A stretch of DNA of 64,000 nt, from positions 35,634,839 to 35,698,838 of the forward strand of contig OV121091.1 in assembly GCA_921293015.1 (NCBI GenBank), read 5' to 3'. The notes under the pieces were generated by a model, which was given only the letters and a program-made list of their open reading frames with translations, had not been told where the DNA came from and did not search any database. The first letter of the stretch is position 1, and every line of letters starts with the position of its first letter. This DNA is from Phorcus lineatus (Eukaryota; Mollusca; Gastropoda; Trochida; Trochidae). The position numbers were made by a program, and so were the translations under genes. This document shows positions 46,996 through 57,262 of the stretch, one piece after another.

Positions 46996-49900
46996 GTTAG
47001 TGTACTAGGGATCAAACTTTCCCCTTATTTAAGTATTAAATAACAACGTTAGCTTGTTTTTCAAACACATTTATTCAATTGCGATATTTATATCTATATC
47101 ATTCATTATCGATTGTAGTCATGTGAGTTTCCAATTATATACAGGCCAGTGATTGTGATAATATACAATAAACCAGTAGTAGTGCTGCTCTGTATCACAC
47201 CTTTAAAAACATGTTGGAAGATAGATGAAAATACAGATATCAAACTTATTTGTGTATAAAACAATATACATATAAATGACTTTAAATATTATGATAAAGA
47301 AATGTGTCAACAGCTGTCATACTCATTCCCTATTGACAGTTGGTAGTGACGTCATTTCCTCTTCCGGGTCAGGCAACACTGCCCAGGACTGCGGACTTCC
47401 CTTGCCGAACACTATGTGCATGATGGTGCCGAATACTAACAGCCCGGCGGTCACAAAGAAAACAATCTGCCACTGCTCTCGAGTTTTCTGTAATATATCA
47501 TTGGTATTCCAGTAAACAAGTAACCCTGTTGTAACTTAAAAACTTGTTGAAAGTCATTTGCTATGGCATGAAGCAGTTTCAAATCATGTTGACATTATGA
47601 ACTTAAAATCATATGTTGTGAGTACCGCATATAATCCATGCACGGATTGGGGATATGATAATGATATAAGACCATTTGGAACTAATAACTTAGCATTATT
47701 CAAACCATTCTTTACTATTTTGCAAAATTTCTACAAAATTTGGATTATCTAAAGTCTAAACAATCATAACTTCCAAACTTGAATAAAAAGGTATGCCTGT
47801 ATCACGAAAAAAGTATATGTGACTTAGCGCATCTCAACATTATACAGATTAGGATCATGGACATCAACTCACATCTGTAGTGACTTCTGCAACAACGTAT
47901 GGAGTTACTATCCCAGGTACAGCACTGACGGCGTTAGATACAGACATGATCTGAGCGGCGAACACAGGTGCGATGTCGTAGTAGTTAACGAGGATGCCAC
48001 TGTAGCCGAAGCCAGAGAACCCGACCCCCAGGGAGAGAAGAGCTATTGCTGCCCGGCTCTGGGTACAGTCTAGATAACTGAGGGCCACGAGAAACACGGC
48101 GGGGGCCATGTGCCCTGAGAAATATGATACCTTATTAAATGTTGTATTCCTATCAAGGCCTATTACGCAATGGAAATTATCCAACTATCCTGAATAAATT
48201 TATATTCAATAAGACTAGTTAGTATAACATATCGTGTCATCGACCAATTGGGTATGTGAGACTACATTTCAGGTAAACTTATTCGCACTGCATTTAAAAT
48301 TACTTACGTTAGATAAATAAACGATTAACATGTAAAACTTTTATGAAACGTACAACCAGAAAGGAAACCAATGATATAGTCCAATACTGTCAAGGTTATT
48401 GGTATGCAGAATGGTCTCACCTAAGATGGTCATTAGTTTTCGTGTTTTGGCGACACTCAGCAATTGGCGACCAATCAGCGCATCAGCACAGAGGGACCCG
48501 AGCACGGTGAGGACCACCATCACCACGTAGGGGATGAGCGAGTTGATGCCGTTCTGAAAAAAACATGCTGGTTTGTCCAAATATTTGTTCACCAATTTAT
48601 ATATCTAAGTGAAATATCATGTGGTTTGGTTTCGCTTTAATGCCGAGTGTATAAGTTCAATTGAACTGAAAAAGGCTCATATTTTGTCTCTGTGTACAAT
48701 AATCATTCTCAAACATATATTAGGGTGACTAGTTCAGTGAGGCAAGTTTTTGCATATTATCATATTGAAATAGACAGAACGGGTCCTTTTTTAAATTGGT
48801 TACTTCATTTTGGAATAAAACTGTTCCTACTGATTAAATTGGAAAATGTTATCACTAGAACATCGATTAAGTACAATAGAAAATATATGGGCTACGTGTG
48901 AAGATGTTGGTCATATATTTGAAACTTTTAATATGAACTCATCTGCAAAAGAAATGTATCACATTTAGTAACTGTGATTAAGAAAAACATTGAATGTGAA
49001 TTATTTCGGTAAACATCGCAATCAATGTGACTAAACAAGTGATTGTGTTTTTATCCCCCATTCTTGAAAATAAATACAAACCAATAAATGTCACACAATA
49101 AAAACGTAAGTAACCTCTGAAGATTACCAATAAACTGTACATGATGTCCTCGGTTATCAACCTTGCATGAATGGAAATGTTCCTGAATTTCATTTTGTGT
49201 TTTCACAACGCAGATAGGATGAGGTTATATGAGCCAATCCAAAACAGCAAATCCAATGGTATTTTTTTCTGCATGAAAACTGATAACAGCTTCCATTAGA
49301 CTACTATCAACGCTTTCTGTGAATTACGTAATAGAACAAATGCTATAGGTCCGTATTGCGTTATTCATGTGGACATTGACAGGTGGCATCAGTTCTATTT
49401 GATAGCTCAATTGACATAGACTGACCACTGACTTTGATGACTGGCTAATGTCAATAGGCAGGGGGAAAACTTTTAGTGTAAGATTACAAATACTTTTAAA
49501 GCTCAAATGGTTTGTCACTGATTGACCAAATTCTAAAAACACACGTTGGAGTCGAACAACATCTTCTCATTTATGAAGGATTATCATGAATACTGATAGT
49601 CATATGATCACGATAAGAAATGCTTATTATTTTCGCTAAGCTAGTGTTATATAACGTGTCGTTCACTCGACTTGGTCAAATTCAAAATTCGAAAAAGTAT
49701 TAGAATTAAAAACTGAATTTTGGCCTTTGACCCTTGGTGTACTTGAATTTCTTACGCGTAAACTGATCATGTCAATGTAAACTTTCAGTGGTCAGTGTTA
49801 AGAAGATAAGATAACCTATTACAATTACTTTATTCCAAACTGCACTTTTTTAACAATTTGTCATAGCGTTCTATTTCCGATGAATTTAAAAGTAAAATGT

Positions 49901-52280
49901 TGAACTTTTATCGCTTCTGGGAACTGACAAAAGCGTAACATTCAATTATGAGGTATGGCAATTGACCATGTTTTTGTAGAAATCAAATTTCTAAATAAAT
50001 ACACAACATTTTTGGTTTTGTTTTGCCATGCCACGAAACATGAAAGACTTTTGCACTCGGATAAGCTTGTATGTGGGCAAAGTTTTCAGAATACAGTTTT
50101 ATCATGTTCAGATTTAGGTAACTCAGAGTAGTTTAACGTGCATTTCAGTGTCGCAATTGATATAATGCGATCTTATTGTATCTGTGATCTGAATTAATGT
50201 CTTGGAAGGATTGTTTCTTTATCAAGGAAATCATCCAGCCTTGGATCAGTTTAATCAAGGTGTTTTAATCACTAAAATGTTAGTATGAATATACAGGATA
50301 TCAGTGTACCATTAATAAAAGCTATTCATTCACAAAAAAGCCTGGGTTAAGGTACAGTGATTAAAACATGAATTTAGATACATGTAGAACATTTACAGTC
50401 AAGTGTTGTTAAGACAGCTACGAATATGCATGTAGTGGACTCACTGACTCGATATCGAACTGTAGGACTTCCCGCATGTACATAGGAAGGGTGGAAATGA
50501 GGAGGAAGAAGCCCCAGTTGTATGTGAAGTGGGCACACATGATGCTCAAGTAAGGAAGAGATGTGAAGACCTTCAACCATGGGACTGGCAGCTAAAAAAA
50601 ACATATGAAAAATTGAGGCTCTTAAGCCACGGTGTTAATACCTTGAAGTCATCGCGAACATGTGCAAGTGGACCAACTTATATGACGAGATGTAGGATGC
50701 GAGGTGCGTACATGGATCTCGATTTTCTTAGCTCTCTTTATGCATCAATAATTGTAAGTACATACACATTTATAGTGCGGTACGAAATATCCTGATCGAT
50801 TTCATTGTGGTAGTTGCGCCTTGATATTGCATTAAAGTTCGGTTGTATCTACGCCAAAATGCCGGATTTAATTAACAGATAAATTTGACTATTATTCGTG
50901 TGGTCATAGGAGCTGTTTCTATGATATAATCATATACAAAAAATTATATAATATAATTCATATACTTGCAACATACTTGTTCTACTTTTAGATCTTTAAA
51001 GAGTGCAGTGCCAAAAAATGCCAAAAGGTACATATAGTGAGAAAATATCCTGACCGATTTCAATCTGGTAGTTCCGGGTGTATCCTCGGGTGGTCTGAGG
51101 GATCATCGTACACACAGTACATCCACACTCCCGTCCAAATCAGTCCTAAACTGCCTATGACATACATAATTCAAATTATGACATGTATTATTTATGATTG
51201 TAAATAAATTGTTATTTTTCCTTTTAATAACGTCGTGGCGCCAATTGAATGATCAACGGACGATAAGCTTTGTTCATCTAAAAACGTAGCCATTTAAACA
51301 AAATACACTATAAAGTCTTTTTAATTGTTACTCACCATAGACATAGAATATGAGTGGCCAGCCTGAGTCAAAGTCCACCTTACACAGAAGCGCCGAGATA
51401 GGGAAGACCGCTGCAGTTGCGGCCATGTCGCCGGAGAAAGAGATAGCCACGAGTCGACTCCGCTCCTTGGGAGGGGCCCACTTACCCCAGATAGCGAACA
51501 GGCCGGGTAGAGCGAGCCCCTGAATATTGTACGGAAAAAAACTACAAACATAGTACGCATGTTCAAATTCAAAAGATCGAAAACCTGAACAGAAAATTAA
51601 GAATAAAAGCATCAGAAACATAGATTATCATATGGATGTAGGACAAATACAGAAAAAATAAAAAGTTTATATTTAACAGCCGAAAGTTTTTCAAGATATT
51701 AATTCAAAAGAATTCTTTGTAATGAACTGTTGTCCAAACCTTCTTTTCTTAAGCACATGTAAGATTCATCATTGGAGATGGGGAAAAATGACAAAATTAT
51801 AGTTGCGGCGGACTATATTGGAATCGAGGTTTTCTGTATGGGTTGAACAGAGTCTGAACTTGTATTACCCACACTGGACATCCCAAAGAGCACCCTGACA
51901 GTAAGAAGCGCCCAGGGGGAGAAGCGTGCCGTCACGGCAGAGAGAAGTGTCAGCACCGAAATTGACGTCATCCCCAGAAACACAACAACCTTGGGGCCCA
52001 GTCGACTCAGGAGGAGAGACACAAATAGCTGTACGGTGTAGCCCCAATACATGGCTCCAAGAACGAGGCCCTGAGTCTCCTTGTCCCATACCAGTTCCCC
52101 GTCCTGCAGTAATAAGGTACACGTGATGATGTATCTACGGCATATTTATGCTCCTTGTTCTACGCTAGTTCCCCAACCTGCAATAAAAATATGAATGACG
52201 CGACGCTTTAGCTTCTGTGTATACGCTTTAGCTTCTGCATATGCTTTATTCTTGCTACCTGATAGTCCCAATCCTGTAGT

Positions 52281-52440
52281 AAATAGAGAATATTATATGA
52301 GTGTCCATGACATGCTATGTTTACGACACGAGTGCTTAATATTAGTATTTCCCGAGCGAGAGCGAGGGATATACTGATATTAAGGCACGAGTGTTGTAAA
52401 CATAGTATGTCATGGACACGAATATGATATTCTGTTTATT
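52281..52440. repeat. Large imperfect palindrome
   Basis: Arms of about 75 bases (52281-52355 and 52365-52440) pair as inverted repeats: GTGTCCATGACATGCTATGT on the left and ACATAGTATGTCATGGACAC on the right, and further in CGAGTGCTTAATATTAGTAT versus ATACTGATATTAAGGCACGA. The centre is CCCGAGCGAGAGCGAGGG. Probably a MITE or foldback element in a gene D intron. Confidence 0.88.
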
Positions 52441-52679
52441 ACCGAAGTCGAGAAATCAAAGAAACTAATCAAAATCAACATCCAAGCATAGGCATAGGCG
52501 CATTTGGAAATGATTGTATTACTGCATCGTTTCCTCTACACGAACGCATCGCATAGAACGCAGCTACTTGAATTGTGCTTTAACAATCATGTGCAAAACG
52601 TGTCTTTGAGGCATGATTTGTGATGCACGTGCAGAACTATTGCTTAAATACCCTTGTTGGAAAGAGCAGGCAGTAACAT

Positions 52680-53560
52680 AAAGAACACAAAAAGTATTCC
52701 AACACTAACGCAAGCGCAACGTGACCAAGCGATCGGTATGTCCACTTTTGGGCTTCCCAACGTCACATGGTAAGAAGGGCTGTTAATACGCTACCAGCAG
52801 ACAGGTCAGACACAGGACACACCAAGATAAGGGAAGACCGAGGGTAACAAGTCGTAACGGCGACATCTACAGCGGCGACGGCACTTTGTCATAGCTACAG
52901 CACAAGAACAACTCTTCGTCGACCTCGTTTGGCTGGTATACGGGCCTACCGCCCCTTCCTTGGAATGGCTTTGACCCGTTGACACCATCAACGCAGATTA
53001 CGATGGACACGTACGACGGTGGCAGCGACGTGACTTGAAGAGGGTGCTGTTTACAGACGAGAGCAGGTTTAGTCTATTCAGGAACGATGGCAGGGTTCGA
53101 GTTTATCGACGAAGGGGCGAGCGTTTCGCGTCAAAGTACATTAAAGAGGTTCACCCGTTTGGAGGCGGAGGCATTATGGCGTGGGGAGGGATTTGTGGCC
53201 AAATGACGACGACCCTGGTTGTTCTGCGAGGGAATCTGACTAGCGAGCGATACATTGATGAGGTACTGAGACCTATCGTCTTTCCTTTCATCCAACAAGA
53301 GCCAAGAAGATTAATATTGCAACACGACAACCTCACACTGCCCGAATTGTTAGACTACATGTACCTCGAGAACGCCAACGTCACTGTATTGCCGTGGCCA
53401 GCCAACTCACCAGATATGAACTCCAGTGAACACCTTTGGGATCACCTTGACCGCCGTTTGAGACAGCTGGTGCCAAACAGCTCCAAACAACCAGCAGGAA
53501 CTTGGGCAAGCTCTGTTAAACATATCTAACATGATCCCTGCTGACGTCATCCGACGCCTG
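52680..53560 (+). mobile_element. Tc1/mariner-type transposon relic
   Basis: An intact C-terminal transposase frame at 53035-53529 is preceded by broken frames that resemble the helix-turn-helix half of Tc1 transposases (TQAQRDQAIGMSTFG). It lies in a gene D intron on the opposite strand. Terminal inverted repeats could not be recognised. Confidence 0.8.
53035..53529 (+). pseudogene. Tc1-like transposase, DDE catalytic half
   Basis: Sequence order: VLFTDESRFSLF (first catalytic Asp), GGIMAWGGI, LQHDN (second Asp), LPWPANSPDMN and EHLWDHL (catalytic Glu). This is the DDE domain of a Tc1 cut-and-paste transposase. Between the second Asp and the Glu I count 33 residues, one fewer than the usual 34, and the normal ARPH after Asp-Asn is replaced by LTLP. 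With the broken N-terminal half, the gene is almost certainly inactive. The frame begins at a TTG, not an ATG. Confidence 0.82.
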
Positions 53561-54762
53561 ACGACTTCAATGAGGAGGCGTGTACTTCCTTGTATAAATG
53601 TCGAGGGTGGTCACGCCCGCTTCTGATGACAGACTCCGTGATTTCTGTGACTACTGACAGTTTCTGTGCACTTATCTTTTAACTCCACATTTGTGTAATT
53701 TTCAAATTGACTTAAAGTTTTCACATTTGGAGAGTTTAGATTAGTAATTCCTGAAGCATTAGGACTACACACTTTATTATGAAATACCACCCTTCCGGAC
53801 CCGGCAGTCAATGAGTAGTTGATTCTTAAAAATAATCCATTGTTTACACAATAGAATGACATCATCACCATGGATTAAAGAGGGATAGACATTATATGTA
53901 CATTTTTTTATCCACTAATTAGTAGTGTGCGTAAGTGGCTCTAAAGGTATATCTAATACAAATTGCACCCCTGTAACGCCCGTTTTTGAATTATATCAAT
54001 GAATATGTTGAATATCTTCGTATAAAGATCGACTTATCATTGGCGACCTTACTATATAGTCACAAAAAAGCTTTTCAAACAAATGAAAATTATGGTCAAA
54101 ACTGTAATTTTATGTTGATATAACATGCTTCAGTTAATTCCGAATAGAGGTTAAATTGATATGAAAGGAAATGTGAGGATACTCCGCCTCCTAAAACAAG
54201 CTAGTGTATGAACTTCAAGGTTTACAGTTAAATGTTTGTGGTGATACGTCGGGTACATACGAAATATAATTATTAAAAGAGACAATACCACAAGGTACAT
54301 AAGAAACAAAAAAGACTATCTTGCATTCGTCCTTATAGTGGATTCGTGTTACAAGCAATCCTCGTTATAACGCAATTGTTTCTGCATCTGCATACTGTAG
54401 CACTGTATACCTTACAACTGTATAAAAACAATTAAAATCAAGTTTTTGTAATTTGACACTGTCATTTTTTGAATGCCACAAAAGCTTATCTTGCTTTTTA
54501 TAACGTAAGAGTTCTAAGGTCCATGATTATGCTCAGTTTGTGATGTGCAGAAAACGCTTTCAATAGTTTGACACATTAATCGATAAATAATGATTACAAT
54601 ATTATCATAGCATGGACAAGGTGAAAGGCTGAAGACACCTACCTGCATCAGTCACTGCAGTGTTCATATCCTGGATAGCCGAATTATAGCTTAATTCAGT
54701 CGAAATTATAAGGACCTTCAAAGTAAGTCTGGAGTTACCTCCCTCCTGTTCAACTCTCTAGC

Positions 54763-54985
54763 GTTGTACCGGCGACCTTAGTCAATTTTGTAACGCTTCA
54801 CAAGTCATAACTGACAATACAAAGCTGGCTAGCTGACTGCACCAGATACTACCTGGCGTACATAGAAAACATTTCTCACTGTCGGCCATTGACTTTTAGA
54901 TTGAGCTTATTATGTCGTGTTCCCATTAACGTCACGTTAACAAGGCTTGTGACATGAAAATATATATCTTTGGTCTTTACCCCCT
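54763..54985. repeat. Segmental duplicate, block F copy 1
   Basis: From GTTGTACCGGCGACCTTAGT through CACCAGATACTACCTGGCGT and GTGACATGAAAATATATATC the sequence matches 55606-55830 closely. Both copies flank the first exons of gene D. Confidence 0.85.
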
Positions 54986-55019
54986 CAGAATTGTAACATA
55001 CTATCAACATTTACATGGC

Positions 55020-55118
55020 GCAAATTGTCTTTGCATGACGTCGGTAAGTCCCCATGTACACCATCAGAGTCAGTTCATCTCCAGTGTCCTGCATCCTCGT
55101 GTAGTTAGAATTCCACTC
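55020..55118 (-). repeat. Second copy of candidate gene D first exon
   Basis: On the minus strand ACTACACGAGGATGCAGGAC and ACTGGAGAT are shared with 55500-55600, but the following bases have two small deletions that change the frame. It lies just downstream of the TM1 exon in transcript direction. Probably a duplicated and decayed exon. Confidence 0.7.
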
Positions 55119-55602
55119 GCTCGTTTATCATATTCGACAGTGTATAAAGTACACTTCGGACACCTTCGTCCTCTTGGCCTATGGTCATTAAATCGACTGC
55201 AGTGTGATTTACCATACATACTATGGCCATGCTCAGGTCTCCACGCTGAAGAAAAGTGTTGAACAGTCCGAAGAAACAGACCACAGCAATTCCCTGCAGA
55301 AACAAAACATTCACGATGTTGTATCATATGTATATCGGGACTCCTTGCTTAACCTTTAGCTTTAGACCCTTATCTCATCTAAATATTTCAAAGCATTAAT
55401 CAGTGCACTTCATTTCTTCATTACGATTTATGATGCAAAATGAAAAGCAGCAGTATCATCCTTTGAAGAAAGACATACTTCGTGCTTCGTTGCATTCATG
55501 GGTCTGCATGACGTCGGTGAGTCCACATGTATACCATCAAAGTCTGTCAGTACTTCTAGATCTCCAGTGTCCTGCATCCTCGTGTAGTTAGGAGGCCACT
55601 CG

Positions 55603-55830
55603 CTCGTTGTACCGGCGACCTTAGTCAATTTTTTAACGCTTAACAAGTCACAAACACAATTACAACTGACAGTAAAAAGCTGGCAAGCTGACTGCACCAG
55701 ATACTACCTGGCGTACATAGAAAAACATTTCTCACTGTCGGCCATGGACTTTTAGATTGAGCTTATTCTGTCGTGTTCCAATTAATGTCACGTTTACAAG
55801 GCTTGTGACATGAAAATGAATATCTTGCTC
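55603..55830. repeat. Segmental duplicate, block F copy 2
   Basis: Matches 54763-54985 with a few indels. On the minus strand it contains ATGGCCGACAGTGAGAAATG, a possible start codon in good context followed by a short frame (MADSEKCFSMYAR) ending at a TAG or a GTAGTA donor. This may be 5' UTR or a first exon of gene D. Confidence 0.75.
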
Positions 55831-56039
55831 AGGTTCAGAGGAAAGAAATTTGGTAGCCAATGTGAACGAAGCACATTGTATAAAACTGTAGGAAATTAAA
55901 GTAGTTATTTTTTTCAATGGACATTTTTTCGTGCAAAAGATATTTTCATCTATTCTAGGTGAACCCCGTGAAATGAATTTCAACTTATCAAATTCTGATA
56001 TTCCCATTGCCCCATTCCCATTCCACAGTGAGGAGTTAC

Positions 56040-56158
56040 TGAATGATTACTTAATGAGTTTATAACAATTATTTTTATGATATAATAATTATCTTAAAAC
56101 CAAATAACAATTATTTCAAAAAATAATTGTTGTAACCTCATTATGTAATCGTTAGATT
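56040..56158. repeat. AT-rich inverted repeat
   Basis: ATTACTTAATGAGTTTATAACAATTATT on the left (56042-56072) pairs with AATAATTGTTGTAACCTCATTATGTAAT on the right (56123-56153). Part of it also matches 16820-16910. MITE-like, non-coding. Confidence 0.7.
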
Positions 56159-56289
56159 CTTACCTGGTTCAGGTGATATTGTGTTATACCCTCAAGAAAC
56201 AATTACCTTCCTCATAAATAAAACATTTGAAATATTTTGAGGAAGCACACAAGGCGCATTAATGTGTTTAGGATATCTGATATAACAAA

Positions 56290-56690
56290 CTTTCAATAGA
56301 AACACCATCCTGCTACATCAGCGTTTTAGGCCGAAGGATATCAGGGTATATGATGGAGCTAGGCGGAGACAAATACGCTGATGTGGCAGGATGTGGAAAC
56401 ACCAATATTCACGAACTGCATCAGCAGAGGGCGTTTTTTTGTTTCTGTGTACGTTGTCGAAATGAAAGCATAATGTTTGTGAGATCACGAACTTGAAACA
56501 AGATGACGGCGTTCCTGAATTTCGACAATACAGTTTCAAGAGTTTTGCTATGTAATATTCAATGATTAGACATACGTGAAACCTTACATTTCATGTTTTA
56601 TGCAAGTTGATTATTGGATTATGTTACAAATTAAGCTTTTCGATTTCGTTCGCTTAGCGTTTGGAACTTCAGATATTCGAGGTTAATGCC
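56290..56690 (-). repeat. Dispersed repeat, copy 2, interrupted by a small hairpin insertion
   Basis: Reverse complement of the family at 16350-16690. Relative to that copy, about 90 bases at 56308-56395 are extra. They have inverted ends (TCCTGCTACATCAGCG and CGCTGATGTGGCAGGA) and are flanked by the direct repeat GAAACACC. This is a nested hairpin insertion. Confidence 0.7.
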
Positions 56691-57262
56691 TACCATGCCA
56701 CTATTTGCGGTTGGTTCAGAACCAAAAGTACACACCTTAATCCGAACAAAATACTTACTAGATAGTAATTTATTACACTGAAAATTAATGATTTTTTCTC
56801 TGTTTTCTGAAAGAAGTTCCTTCTATCTTTAGTCATCATCTGATGTATTTTCCTCAAATAACTCAAATGAACTTTGTAAATACAAATAAGGGTCAAGAAT
56901 AAAGTTGAGTTTATAATTACAAACTTATTCAATGATTAATCAAATGTATTTAAACCCTATGTTTAGCATCTGTTTACATCATCTTCTCTGCAAAATATGC
57001 TTTTATAGACAAATAAATAACAAGAGCAGAAATAACACATGTCCATGTGAATGTATGTTTTACCACATGTAGTCAAAAATCAAAGTCATAATCAATGTAA
57101 GTTTGCAATACATGTAACTATTGATAATTACGTGTAATTAATCTTTATATCTTTCCAGAGCAAAGACTAGAACACCCATTGAAATAAATACATCTGACTT
57201 TATTGTATAGAAAAATAAACCAACAATAAGAAACAAACAGCAAATTCTTATATCAACCGCTG

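Larger units (their letters stand above)
44139..47322. other. Gene-free region downstream of gene D
   Basis: Holds the GTCCGGCGTCCG repeat (45858-46160) and a 38-bp tandem array (46690-46995). A tRNA-like B box (GAGTTCGAATACC on the minus strand near 45345) may be another SINE scrap. Otherwise nothing recognised. Confidence 0.5.
47323..55577 (-). pseudogene. Gene D: SLC17-family transporter with 37-bp frameshift deletion
   Basis: Supported exons in transcript order: 55293-55153 (TM1, QRGDLSMAIVCMVN), 52103-51873 (TM2-4), 51519-51336 (TM4-5), 51154-51055, 50591-50445, 48553-48421, 48114-47873, 47487-47323 (stop). A first coding exon with MQDTGDLEVL may start at ATG 55577. All exons match gene E in length except 51154-51055: 100 nt instead of 137. 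The missing 37 nt (junction at 51073/51074) shift the frame and give a TGA at 51060-51062, before TM7. Unless this exon is skipped, only the N-terminal half could be made. The other exons are intact, so loss is recent, or a shorter product is tolerated, or the deletion is an allele or assembly error. TM4 keeps Arg but reads S-S where the family has a Glu. A Tc1 relic and a palindrome lie in the 52.1-55.1 kb intron. Confidence 0.82.

Noticed and set aside
54954-55262. Plus-strand 102-codon frame opposite the gene D TM1 exon
   Set aside because: The minus-strand reading encodes the SLC17 TM1 motif; this is its antisense shadow.
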